Below, in pieces: positions 31,301-42,555 of a stretch of DNA of 64,000 bases. The translations under genes and the position numbers were made by a program. Within the stretch, counting starts at the first letter, position 1, and every line of letters begins with the position of its first letter. The notes beneath the pieces are model-generated. The model ran no database searches, was not told the origin of the DNA, and worked only from the letters and a program-made list of their open reading frames with translations. Source of the stretch: JAGQOZ01 sp041399205 (GTDB lineage: Bacteria; Planctomycetota; Planctomycetia; Pirellulales; Pirellulaceae); the NCBI GenBank assembly GCA_041399205.1, contig JAWKTK010000015.1, positions 62,001 through 126,000 of the forward strand, written 5' to 3'.

Positions 31301-34300
31301 ACACGCCTGTGACATTGCTGCCGGCGTCGCCGATAAGTCTCATCACGGTACCAGACGAATAGTCATCAATCGCGGTGGGGCGGTACACAAAAATCTCTTC
31401 TGGCAACACCGTAAACGTGCTGGTGGCCCCCACAAAACTTTCCGCGTTGGCGGTGGACAATAACAAGTCACCTCGTTGCAACGCCATGGCAGTGGTGGCC
31501 CCAACGCTTACGTTGGAGCTTACGTAGTGCAACGAATCGATTGACAGTGCATTGAGCGCATAGTTGTTGAAGTCAATGATCGGAGAGAACGAACCGTTGG
31601 AATTCGCGCCCAACGTCAGATTAGGGTCGGCCAATTGGACCACCGTTGCAGCCGACCAAGATTCAATTCCCGGACTGCCCGTGTTACTGACACCTCCTTG
31701 TGTCGAAAACCACACGCTGGAATAATCCAAAACCGGACTGACGGTAATAGTGAACGTCTGTTGGGCGACCGCCGTTCCATCGCTAACACTCAGCGTGATC
31801 GTGACGGGCCCGCCAAACGCGTCGGCCGTAGGGGTAATGGTGAGCGTCCGATTCGCGCCCGAGCCGCCCAGTACCAGGTTGCTGTTCGGAATAATGGATG
31901 CATTGTTCGAAGTGGCCGAAACAATCAGCGAACTGGCAGCGGTTTCCGGATCGTCAATGGTAAACGCCAGCGATGTCGCCTGATCTTCTCGAATCGTTCG
32001 ATCTACCAAATCGGTCGATGTGATGGTTGGGGATTCGTCTTGATCAACGACCTGTATTGTAAGCGTTTGGTCGAACGATAGCCCAGTCGAATCGGTCGCG
32101 CGAACCACAACCTGGTACGAACTTTGCGTTTCATAGTCAAGTACTCCGTTATGGATCACCAGTTTGTCACTGTTTGCACCGGCAATGTAGAATTTGCTTT
32201 GATCGGTCCCGCCGACAATGGCATACGTAAACGTTTCACTGGCATTGGCGTCGGTCGCGGTCAGTGTACCAACCACGTGCCCGGTGTCAGTCGTGGTCCC
32301 TTCGCTTATTTGGTCGTTGTCAATCTGGATCGATGTTGGACCGGCCAATTCGTAGAGTGCCGTAATATCGGCCGACGTCAGTTTGCGTTCGTAGATTCGC
32401 ACATCGTCAATCACGCCCGCTGCTGGATAGGCATAATCATTCCCCGTAAAGTTATCGTCCGCTGTACCAACACGCCATTCTTCCGTGCCGTATTCTATGG
32501 CCACCTGGCCCGGAATGAAGTGAGTCGTTCCATCCAGTTGGCCATTGACGTAGATTCTCACTTCGCCAGCGGGTCGGTCGACCGTGACGGCAATGTGATA
32601 GAATTCGCCTGGCGAGTAGGCCTGCGTTGTCTCGACAACAACGGGCGTCATTCCAGCTAACCACGTTTCAAATTGGAATCGGCCGTCGTGCTGATACCAA
32701 ATGCCGGTGTGTTCGCCTTCTTTGACGAGAACGCCGTAGGCAGATTGATCACTACTCTCGTTTGTGCTCGGCGGTGCGTTGTCAGGACGGAACCAAGCGG
32801 AAAGCGTGTAGTAGTCAGCTTCCTGGATATTTTCTAATGAAGGACTATTCGGCACTTCAAAGAAGTCTTCGGTACCATCGCTGTAGTCAAAGTGGAAGCC
32901 ACCCCCGACCGCGCCCACTTGCCAGTCTTGATTACCAACCAAGTTTGCGTCATTGCCGTTCACCGAACTGTCCACCGCGGTGGTGCCGGTTCCGTCGTCC
33001 AGTTGTAAGTGAAGCACTAAGTTAGACGTAACGTCGACGATATCGTTGACGTCGATGGAAACCTGTGCCGCCGAAGTCGCCAAGGTGGCCAGGTGGTCCG
33101 AATTCAAGGCGGACACTTCGTCTAACGAAAGGCTTCGTCCAAAAATGGCGACCGAATCGAGTTCGCCGCCCAAGAATCGAACAGAACTTAGGTCTTGGCG
33201 ACTTCCTAGGAACAGATTACCTGCTGGATCGAAACTGTCGCCACCGTTTGATGCATTGGAAGCTCTGAGTATGCCATCCAAATAGACTCTCGCACCATTG
33301 GTTGCGTCGACTGTCAGAGTATACGTATGCCAACCGGTTCCCACCGCGCCACTTGCGTCAAAATTCAATTCATTCAAGGGCTGGGGATCGTTCGAGTCAC
33401 CGAATACCGTCTTCATGATGCCGGAAAAGCCGCTCTTGCCCCATTCCCCAAGAAAGATATTGAGGTTTTCAAGTCCGTTGGGATCGCCGTGGCTGTAGAG
33501 ATATTGATAGTCGTCGCCGCTATTGTCATCAATCTTGAACTTGAACGAAACGGTGAATTCGTTGTTGTAAGTGATGTCGGGCAACGAAACGTAGTCATTG
33601 ATTTCGTCAAACTGCAGCGCGTCGCCATAGACTCCCGAAACGGTGGTCGCGCCATTGATCGTGCCATTGGCCGAACCCATCGAATCAATGGCGTTTCCGT
33701 TCAGGCCCCAAAAATGAGTCAGGCCGTCACTGCCATCGCTGATGACATAGGTGAACGAATCATTGCCGTCCGTTCCGTCCACCGCCGTATAGGTAATCGT
33801 TCCGTTTCCGTTGTTGATGACCGTCCCCAATGTCGGCGATCCGATATCGACAATCTGAAAGGCATCGCCATCCGCGTCCAAATCATTGGCCGTTAAATCG
33901 ATGGTTTGAGCCGAACCGGCGGCAACGGTAGCCGTGTCATTTACCGCTATCGGCGCATTTGATTTGGCGAACAAGGCAATCGCGTCGATCGCTTCGCCGA
34001 TATCGCTCAGCTGCACATCGGACCCGTCCATCAGTAAAGAGGCTGTTGCCGCGCCCGTACCGGCTAACGACGTTTGAGAAACGTTCAGGACGAAGACGTC
34101 GTGACGAGTGACCGCCAAGCCGTTGTCACCAACGCTGCCGTTATTGTCGATGGCCAGAACCAACTGGCCTTCAGTCAGCAATGCTCCTCCCAGAGTAACG
34201 GCCGATTCAATCAATTCGATGCCAAACAATCTGCCGGAAATGCCAACGTCTGCACCGTCAATCAACAATTGCGTCGTTCCGGTGGTACTGCCAGTTCCCA

Positions 34301-37300
34301 CGTCATTTGCTTCGAAAAGATAGACATTCGAATCTTCCGCACCGCCACTTCGAACCAACAGAAAGGAACCGGCAGTCAGCGTCGCTTCGCCCATGTGTGT
34401 CTGATTCGACCAGCGTGACGCCGCGGATTTCTGCTCCCAAAGGGTTGTCCAGCAACGTAAAGAAGGTACCGCCGCTGAAGTCGCCGACGGTGTCCGGACG
34501 GAAAACAACCAGGTCCTCCTTGGCAACGGCAAGACTGTTGGAACTGACAAGAGTTCCGCTGCCCTTTAGCGAAAACAGCACATCTCCTTTGACCAAATCA
34601 AACGCCGCGAAGGTATCGCCGCCGACGGTAATATCGGTCGTCACGTAGTGTAACGCATTGACATCCGCTCCGCTTAAAAAGTCGTCCACGTCAAATACAT
34701 CAGACATTTGGCCCGCCGTCGCGCCGGATGGTTCCAAGGCAAAGCCAGTGCCGCCCAATTGAACGACCGTTCCCTTGTCAAACGCAGCTAGGTCGGTGCT
34801 GCTTCCCGTGCCAACGCTACTAAACCAAAATCCTCGCTCAGGCGCTTTCACCGTGAAGTTCGTAGAACTAATGCGAACACCACCATTTCCATCGTCAGCG
34901 CGAAGTTGAATGGTGTGAGTGCCCAGCGAACTGACGCCCATTGTTTCCAGAGTCGTCCAACTGATACTGGCCGAGGCCGAAGTTGGTTCATTCGCTTCGC
35001 CAAAGATACCGTTGCCGTTTAGGTCCCACGCAAATGACAGCGAATCACCATCCACATCAAAAGCCGAGGCTTCGCTCAGCAGCAGATTCTCGCCCATTCC
35101 CACTTCATACGGGCCACCGGCCGTCACATCGGGCGCGGAATTGCTGACACCGACCAGTGTCGCCGAACCAAAAACGCGAGGATCGTTTGCTGCTTGTCCT
35201 GTGGAATCTTGCCAAGCCAATTTGCCATCCAGCGTGCCTCCGTTGTCGTCGTCTCCTACTTGAACTTCTAAGCCAATAACATGGCCGCTGGTAGGTGACA
35301 CACCTAAACGACTCCACGGAATGGCCACTTCCACAGTATAGCCAGTGGCGTTCGTCGTGACGGCATGAAGAATGCCGGAAGCGCCGGTCGCGGAATGGGG
35401 ACCTGTGACCAGTGTATTATCGCTCGCACGAATCCCCAAATGATATTCGTCGGCATCGTATGTTGAATTTCCCGTTATTTGCTGACCGACAAACAACTCG
35501 ACAATGTCGTCCGAAAAATAATCGGTTCCAGTCCCTTCCAGCGTGTCGTCGTCAACTTCGACTAGGAAATAAAGATAAGACGAGTCCCACAACGACGACC
35601 ACGTTGCTGACAGGTCAGTGTCATTATCAATTGTTCCGGAAGTTAATAACGACACCGAGTTGGAAATGGCTCCGGCCCAAATACCATCGACCGTACCATC
35701 GACGGTGACACTGGTGCCGGCTTGTCGAATCAGCGTGTCGGTTCGGGTGCCGAACTGTCGAGCAAAAACGCCGCTAGTGTCGGATTCGCCAGTGCCGCTC
35801 CAAGCAAACACCAGGTTGTCTAGATTCCCCATGGCCACCGACGCTTTGACTTGATCTCCCGTCGTGAAATGATTCACGTCAATCGTCCGGTGGACGCTGT
35901 GATCAGCTTCATAAATGCGAGCATGAATGCCACTTTGATCGCCATCGTTGGCTTCTTCGTAGACGATGGCATAGTTTCCGTCAGCGTCGACCGAAATGGA
36001 GGGCGCGGTCGGGCTACCGTAGGCTACCAGCTCCCAGTTCTTGGCGGTCGAACCATCACCGTTGTAGACGCGATAATAGGTTCCCCAGGCAAGGAAAACA
36101 TCGCTACGAGCGGCGACGATGAAGTCACCAGAATCGCGAATTGCCACCGACTGAGACGAAACCGAATTTGTCGTATTCGTCTTAATGGCGGTGGTCAGAG
36201 CCGAACCGTTGGACCCGTACTTTCGCACAAACAGATCGCTGCTGCCCTTCCAGGAAACAGCGAATTCGCCGCTGCGATTCATCGATACCGACGTATCGGA
36301 TTCGGAATCACCACTGGCGGTATTGACCTTAACTTCCGCACCATCCAGAGCATCGCCGTTGGCGTCAAAACGCCGGAAAAAGACGCCGTCACTGTCACCG
36401 GCTCCGGCTCCTTCCCAAGCAATGACAAAGTCTCCGCTGGCGCGATTGATACTAACGCTGGCGTTTTCTTGGTTGCCACTGGTGGTCACGGCCAGACGTT
36501 CATTGGTGCGTGCGGCCCCGTTGGCGTTGTAAACTCGATAGTAGACGTCGTTGTTCGAACCGTTGTGGGACGTCCATGTAATCACGAACGAACCGTTGTC
36601 GGCAACTGCGACCTGAGCCCACTGTTGATCGCCGGCAATGGTTTGGTTGACCAAGAATTCGCTGGTCAGGGCCGTCCCGGACGAATCGTACATGCGCGCC
36701 ATCACACCGTAGCCGTTGCCATCGGCGCCAGACGACTGATTCGACGACCAGACCACTACATAGTTGCCATTCTGGTCAACGGCAATCGCTTGACGACTGC
36801 CTCGAACTTCGCTGGAAGTGACCTGCTGGCCGGATGTGGTGACATTGACCTGCAAATCTCCGGTCGGTTCAAACTCGATGGCAGGACGATATTCGTACGC
36901 ACCAATGTCAGGTGCGGCATCACGGAGTTCACCAGTTTGGTCCGTAGTAGGTGCGCCCGTGGTGTTACCGCCGTCAATGGCCAAACTGGTCGACAACAGC
37001 CGCATCGTAGGCGCGAATCCACCGTTGTCCGCTAGTGTGCCAAGTAACGGATCGGTGTTGGCGATATCTGCGGGCTGAAGTCCGGTGGCTGTCCCTGTTG
37101 TGCGAACAAAGTTCGATCCATTGCTGCTGAAGACGCCAGTCAAATCGTCACCGACGCTGCCGCCGGAACCGAAGTTATTGGCCACCAGCGTGTTGGCCAA
37201 ATTGACCACACCGCCAGCCTGGTTGCTGATTCCGCCACCGTCTAGCTGAGCGGTATTGTTGGCGATCGTGACGTTTTGCAGCGAGACCTGTCCAGTGTTG

Positions 37301-38760
37301 AGTATGGCACCACCTTCGCCGGTCGTGGCCAAATTGTTGGCGAACGTCGCGTTGGTCAGCGAAAGCATACCATTTCGGTTTTCAATGGCGCCGCCTTGGT
37401 CCGCGCTGTTGTCCGCAAACGTGGCGTTCGAAACAGTCAAATTCCCTTGGTTGCGAATCGCTCCGCCATACGTGACCGCTGTGTTCGAATGAAAATAGAC
37501 GTCGTTAGCAGTGACCATGCCTAAGAACCGAGCTCCGCCGCCCACGTCGGCGTGGTTTCCGGAAATGATCACTTCCTCCAATTCGATTGTGGCGCCGGAA
37601 TCACGAATACCACCGCCAACGCCCAACGTATTACCTACCGTCGCGTCTCCGTTAATGATAGACAGCTTTGAAAACGAAACCTGAATACCAGCCGCCACAT
37701 CGAAGACTCGATCAAGGTGGTTCGCATCCACAATGGTACTGTTGGCACCCAAGCCAATGATCGAGACGTCATGCAAAATATCCAAATCACCGGTGGCAGC
37801 CAAGTCTTCCAGTTCGCCGGTCAAGCTAAGCGTATATGTGCCGGCGACGGTCAGTCGTATTTCATCCGCATCTGCGTTGGCGTTGGCTTGAATAATGGCT
37901 TCTCGAAGCGAAGTCAGTCCGTCTCCGCCATCAACCACGTCCAACAGCGTATCGACCAAGATCACGGCCAGCTTGCCGTCCCACGTTTCTGCGTGCAATA
38001 TCTCTGTCTGGACGCTCCCGACAGCAACTTCCAAGTCCCAGTCGCCCGCATAGGCTGTGTTTCCCGTGGTGTCGTTGCTGGCCGCGATGTCGGCGCCGGT
38101 CAAATCGTGCAGGCCTTGCAACAGCGCAAGGCCCGATTCGTTGCCAGCCAAATCGCAACCGTACAACAAAATGTCCGCACCGTCGCGAAGGTTCGTTCGC
38201 CAATCTAACAAACCATTGGCGTGTTCTACCAAGTTCGCATCGGTTAGTCGTTCGGATCCTAACAGCAGCGATCCTTCGTCTGCGTGGCTCAGTACATGTA
38301 ACGCGTCCACGCCGCCTAAAGACTTCAACGCGTCCGCGATCTGCTGCACACCATCGTCGGCCGGATTGAGGAGGAGGATTTCGTACTGCGTGATAGAATC
38401 GGCCTGTGATTGGATCTCCGTCAGCAAGCGTTCAAAGTCAGTGACCGAAGTATCCACGACAATCAATTCGCGCCGGCCCGCGTTTGCGTTGTCGGTCAGT
38501 ATCGAATCCGCCGAAAAATTGTCCGACAGTTCGATCCGCAACGCATCTTCCACGCCCTCAAACGCTTGCCAAAAGTCATCCATACCGCTGTCCGAATGAT
38601 GGATGTCCCAATCCGCATCGGTGAAAGACAGGTCGACGTCTTCGTCAGCCACGGGAGAAGCGCTAAATAGGACTCGATCTTCCAACGCAAGCAAATCCAG
38701 TCCTTGCGGTGGTTTCGTCGAGCGATGCTTGCGGAGCCAGGTTCGGAGCGATTTGAGCAT
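28377..38760 (-). CDS. Giant DUF4347 / beta-helix / CBM9-like / LamG / cadherin surface protein (one frameshift)
   Basis: About 3460 codons from ATG 38760, interrupted near 34397, where dropping one G from a GGG run joins the two frames (ESDTH then GEATLTAGSF). Order of domains: LLALEDRVLFSASP motif (residues 23-36); DUF4347 (about 98-265, LIVVDTSV to WDGKLA); a CSLREA-like start (DGLTSLREAIIQANA) and a right-handed beta-helix ending LRDAAPDIGAYEY; a stretch of AVSW-type repeats; a CBM9-like domain (about 35420-35180); a PKD-like domain; an unnamed module of about 270 residues (copy 1); two LamG domains (about 33730-33100 and 33020-32340); cadherin-like repeats interleaved with module copy 2; and a membrane helix near the C-terminus (SGLILSSLLAQMPAW) before an acidic tail. 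It is likely a cell-surface or adhesion protein. Confidence 0.87.
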
Positions 38761-38935
38761 AGGGTGCGGAAAGACGAATGGGAGTTGCGAAGACCGAAGC
38801 TCCTAAAGCCTAGTCCACAAACCGCCTTCCTGCCGCAGAACCAGCACCTTGGTTCGGATGATTCGCCATTTTTAACACGAATCCATAAAACGCGAACAAT
38901 CGACAAGATCGCGAGTTCCAGTGTCTTTATGCCTT

Positions 38936-39276
38936 GCTAAGAACTTTCGCAGTTGCACATTTGCGTTTTTTCGACGGAATCTCCTAGCCCGAAGCGTCCG
39001 CGAGGGACTACGGCAACATTTAATTTTCCCTCGCTTACGCGTTTTGAAGTTGCGCTTTTTCCTAGCCCGACGCGTTAGCGAGGGGAAAACGGAGTTTCTC
39101 TGGTCCCTCGCTAACGCCTCGGGCTAAGAAATTCCGCTGGAAAACGCAAATGCGCAACTTCAAAACTTACGCGTCGGGCTAGGAAAAAGCGCAACTTCAA
39201 AACTTACGCGGCGGGCTAGGAAAAAGCGCAACGTCAAAACTTACGCGGCGGGCTAGGAAGAAACGCCACTTCAAAA
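38936..39276. repeat. Array of planctomycete-type palindromic repeats (LARSVSEG type)
   Basis: The gap between the giant protein start and the desulfurase end (38761-39276, about 515 bp) holds no gene. It has at least two partial inverted copies of CCTAGCCCGA.GCGT.AGCGAGGG and its reverse complement, flanked by TTTTGAAGTTGCG.TTTT and its complement. From about 39157 to 39275 a unit of about 37 bp (TTCAAAACTTACGCG.CGGGCTAGGAA...) is repeated three times in tandem and partly a fourth time. In translation the arms read NLLARSVREG and FLARRVSEG. Confidence 0.85.
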
Positions 39277-40413
39277 CTAAGTACCAGGGGCCGCAGCCGC
39301 AAGTTTCGCGATCAGCTTCGCAAAATCGGGCACGGGACTGTCATGGTACCAAGACAGCCGGATAGCCGATTCCAGTTCATCCTGCTGCAACCCCATGGCT
39401 GCCAGGACATGGCTAACCGTGTCACAAATCATGGTGCAGGCAGAACCGTCAGAAACTGCAATTTCGTCATCCCACGCTTCCAGAATTTGATCGGCGGTCC
39501 AATCGGCCATTGCGAAGTTGGCCACATGCGGTTGCACGAAGTTCTGGTCGCCAATCAAGCCAACGTCCAGCGACTGCAGGCCACTCAGTACTTGTTGCCG
39601 AATTTCGAGACATCGCTGGGCTCGAATTTCATGTTCCGCCAACGCTAGTTCCGCCGCCACACCGAGCCCGACAATCAAGTGCACCGGCAAAGTGCCTGGT
39701 CGGAAGCCCAGTTCCTGTCCACCGCCCCACTGCAACGGCTGCAGCGGCGGCAATTGGAAATGGCGACGCCTAGTCACCAAGGCGCCAATGCCCTGCGGAC
39801 CATAGATTTTGTGGCCGCTGATGCTGATCAAATCAATACGCGGATGCTTCAGCGGTTCAATTTCTTTGCCAAAACCTTGCGCGGCGTCCACATGCAAGTA
39901 CGTCTGGTGGCCGGCCAGTCCTGTGGCGACTTCGGTAATCGGCTGCAGCACGCCGGTTTCGTTGTTCGCGTGCATTAGTGATACCAGCAGAGTGTCTTCG
40001 CGGACTTCTCGCAGCAGTTTTTCCGCATCGATTCGACCCGAACCATCGACGGGAACTAATGTGATTTCAAAGCCTTGCTTTTCGAGTTGACTTAGCGGTT
40101 CAAGGACCGCTTTATGTTCGATCGCCGAACTGACAATATGTTGTCGCTTGTTTTGCATTCCGAAGGCAGCCAAGCCCAGAATGGCCAAGTTATTAGCTTC
40201 GGTCGCGCCGCTGGTGAAGATGATTTCGTGCCGCCTGGCGTTGACAACCGCACCAACTTGGTCTCGCGCCTTGTGGACCATGTCTTTCGCTCGTCGCCCC
40301 AGCGCATGCGTGCTGCCCGCATTGCCCACTTCATGTTGCAGCGCATGGATCATCGCATCGATCACTCGCGAATCAACCGGTGTTGTGGCATTGCAATCGA
40401 AATAGAGCGTCAC
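39277..40413 (-). CDS. Cysteine desulfurase (NifS/IscS-like)
   Basis: A PLP enzyme of 378 aa that moves sulfur from cysteine to a protein persulfide. Family residues are present: FDCNATTP at the N-terminus, TSGATEANNLAI, His100 (SAIEHKAV), HANNETG (148-154), HVDAAQ, PLP lysine Lys202 in SGHKIYGPQG, and active-site Cys326 in SDGSACTM. It ends the nine-gene minus-strand run, 47 bp after the cyclase gene. Its place there, rather than in an isc/suf operon, suggests a dedicated sulfur or Fe-S supply for the pathway (inference). The stop at 39277 abuts the intergenic repeat array. Confidence 0.9.
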   Translation of the reverse strand: MTLYFDCNATTPVDSRVIDAMIHALQHEVGNAGSTHALGRRAKDMVHKARDQVGAVVNARRHEIIFTSGATEANNLAILGLAAFGMQNKRQHIVSSAIEHKAVLEPLSQLEKQGFEITLVPVDGSGRIDAEKLLREVREDTLLVSLMHANNETGVLQPITEVATGLAGHQTYLHVDAAQGFGKEIEPLKHPRIDLISISGHKIYGPQGIGALVTRRRHFQLPPLQPLQWGGGQELGFRPGTLPVHLIVGLGVAAELALAEHEIRAQRCLEIRQQVLSGLQSLDVGLIGDQNFVQPHVANFAMADWTADQILEAWDDEIAVSDGSACTMICDTVSHVLAAMGLQQDELESAIRLSWYHDSPVPDFAKLIAKLAAAAPGT

Positions 40414-40460
40414 GAATTGAGTCCTTGGAAAGAAGCTCGCGGTACCAACAAACTGCGAAG

Positions 40461-42356
40461 TTACGTTTGATCGTCCAGCACCTGGGCGGCTCGTCCCAAC
40501 GCCGCCACCACAAATGCGTACGGATATAGTTTCTCAAAGTACCATAGCTTGGCAAAATAAAAACCGACCGGGCTGGCTGGAAAGCGAGTTCCGTGGTCCG
40601 TGGCGTGCGACAGCCATTCGACGGCTCGTGCAACGGCCGCCCGCACTTCATCTGGCGTTGGCTTTGATGTGGATGTGTCGGACGATGCCGTTCGAACCAA
40701 ATCCCACACAGCCGACAAAGCTTCGACCGCAAAAGCTGTTTCTTCCAGCGAAGAAGGCGTTCCGGCATCGCCGCCCCAACCGCCGTCGCGATTCTGATGC
40801 TTCAACAGCCAAGTTGCTGCGGCCGCCCAATCAAGGCCTGGCGGAACGTGTTGTCGCAAGGCTTCTGCCGCCAGTAGCACTCGAGAAGTCCCGTACGTAG
40901 GATTCTCTTCGCTGGGACTATGTTGATTGCCGAACCACAGCGGCACCCACGCTCCGTCGGCTCGTTGCTGTTGTGACAAGTATCTGGCAGCTCGACGCAA
41001 CGCGGTTCGAATGCGGCGTTTCGTCACTTCAGACATATCGTCCTGCCACGCCACCCAAGCTCGTACTGCATGCGCCGTCAAGTCTTGGCTGCTGCGATCG
41101 AAGGGTAAATTGCCCCAACCTTTGCAAAAGGTCGGAATTCCGCCGTCTCGATTTTGTAAATTCAACAACCACGTCACGCCAGCTTCGGCCGCGGCGATGC
41201 ATTGTGGATCTTGCGGGGCCAGCTGACGCAAAGCGAGCAGAGCGCCCGGAGTGTCATCGGCATCGGGAACGCCACCGCTCAGGTCCGTCCAGGCCCATGC
41301 GCCTGGCGGCGTGTGTGTGTAAGGATGGACGGTGCGGTATTGCTGATCTAGCAACCAGGATTGGATACGTTTCCGATCATGGTCGTCTAATCCTGGCGGC
41401 AAGGTGTCTGTCCCCAACGCGTTGACGCTTAGCGACGTCACCCAAGTGGCCAGATTCGTATCGATGGGCCAGCTGCCGTCCGTTCGGACTGAATCGATAA
41501 GAAAGCGGACGCCTTCTTGCGTGACGGCAAAATCGGTTCGCCCAGCGTGAACCAAGCTCATGACCACAAAACTGGTCAGCGGAGTCGCTTCCAAGAAGCC
41601 GCCCGTGGTTGGTTGCACACTGCGCAAGACGTTTAGCGTTCGATGGCGCAGTTGGTTGCGAACGACGCGCCATAACGGATTGCGAGTGGGACGCTGATGA
41701 TGTCTGACTTGGCCGATGGCAATCAACGCCGGCAATGCGTAACTGACGACGGGCAATTTGATCCATTGGAACCATTGATACGGGCATGCGGCTAGTTCGA
41801 ACGGCAGTTGCGGCACATACCGCCAAGCGTCTTGTGTTTTGCCAAGCCGTCCGCCAATGGCCAACGTCGTCAAGATCGGAACAGAAAACGTGCGGTCCTT
41901 GCCGTAGCGATCCGCAATGGCTGTGGCCAATACGGACGGTTCCAAACTACCGGCGGCGTTCTCTAACCATCTGGCCGCTCGATGGACGGTGTCCACACAG
42001 GATTCTTCTGCTTGTGCAATGGCGAACGTCGCCCAAACAATCGCCGTGGTACTGATGTTGCTAAAACTAAGTGTTGTGTCGCCCCAGCCGCCGTCGGCAT
42101 TTTGTGTGCGAACCAACCATTCCAGCCCGCCTTCGATCAGTTGTTCTAGCTGCGAATGTGATGCGACTTGTTCGGTGGAGTCGCGTGTTTCGCCACGAAT
42201 TTGTGCACTTCGATACGACGCTAGTGCGGAAACGGCAATGGCGGTGGACAACGCACTGGACGAAAGTTCGCCTTCCCAGTGACCATGTTCCAAACGTTGG
42301 TCCAACAACGATTGCCTAGCGTTAGCGATGAATTCGGAAAAGTGCGAATAAGTCAT
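40461..42356 (-). CDS. Squalene-hopene cyclase-like class II terpene cyclase
   Basis: A 631-residue protein of the usual SHC length. The longer frame to 42518 reads through an intergenic repeat, so ATG 42356 (MTYSHFSEFI) is chosen. Residues 19-31 (DQRLEHGHWEGEL) match the family's N-terminal block. The catalytic acid motif DADDT lies at 365-369, almost the same position as the DxDD of characterised bacterial SHCs. QW-type motifs include QNADGGWG (85-92), GAWAW, QNRDGGIP, QQRADGAW and QNRDGGWGGD. Known members protonate a terpene to start polycyclisation. Because hpn-type squalene genes are absent nearby and a polyprenyl synthase is present, its substrate may not be squalene. Confidence 0.85.
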   Translation of the reverse strand: MTYSHFSEFIANARQSLLDQRLEHGHWEGELSSSALSTAIAVSALASYRSAQIRGETRDSTEQVASHSQLEQLIEGGLEWLVRTQNADGGWGDTTLSFSNISTTAIVWATFAIAQAEESCVDTVHRAARWLENAAGSLEPSVLATAIADRYGKDRTFSVPILTTLAIGGRLGKTQDAWRYVPQLPFELAACPYQWFQWIKLPVVSYALPALIAIGQVRHHQRPTRNPLWRVVRNQLRHRTLNVLRSVQPTTGGFLEATPLTSFVVMSLVHAGRTDFAVTQEGVRFLIDSVRTDGSWPIDTNLATWVTSLSVNALGTDTLPPGLDDHDRKRIQSWLLDQQYRTVHPYTHTPPGAWAWTDLSGGVPDADDTPGALLALRQLAPQDPQCIAAAEAGVTWLLNLQNRDGGIPTFCKGWGNLPFDRSSQDLTAHAVRAWVAWQDDMSEVTKRRIRTALRRAARYLSQQQRADGAWVPLWFGNQHSPSEENPTYGTSRVLLAAEALRQHVPPGLDWAAAATWLLKHQNRDGGWGGDAGTPSSLEETAFAVEALSAVWDLVRTASSDTSTSKPTPDEVRAAVARAVEWLSHATDHGTRFPASPVGFYFAKLWYFEKLYPYAFVVAALGRAAQVLDDQT

Positions 42357-42379
42357 GTATCGAGTGTCTCGTGAACGCG

Positions 42380-42521
42380 TTTTGAAGTTTGAAGTTGCGT
42401 TTCTTCGGCGGAATTTCCTAGCCCGACGCGTCAGCGAGGCGACTGCAGAAGCACGCAATTTTCCCTCGCTGACGCTTCGGGCTATGAAAAACCGAGCGAT
42501 CAAAAAATGCAACGTCAAAAC
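42380..42521. repeat. Palindromic dispersed repeat (LARSVSEG type)
   Basis: A long inverted repeat between the cyclase start and the prenyltransferase-like gene end. The left arm runs from TTTTGAAG at 42380 through CCTAGCCCGACGCGTCAGCGAGG. The right arm (about 42459-42521) has TTTTCCCTCGCTGACGCTTCGGGCTATGAAAAA and ends in AACGTCAAAA. It is the same family as at 38936, 46506 and 55485. Confidence 0.85.
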
Positions 42522-42555
42522 TCACACGCTGGCTTACGGTACTTGACGTCCAACG

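Noticed and set aside
28856..38940. Many plus-strand frames opposite the DUF4347 protein, the longest 35851-37035
   Set aside because: Antisense shadows of a repetitive coding frame; composition and lack of motifs argue against them.
39157..39275. CRISPR array
   Set aside because: The units are contiguous with no unique spacers, so this is a simple tandem repeat.
42357..42518. N-terminal extension of the cyclase frame containing IARSVSEG
   Set aside because: It is translation of the palindromic intergenic repeat; ATG 42356 begins the family-like N-terminus.
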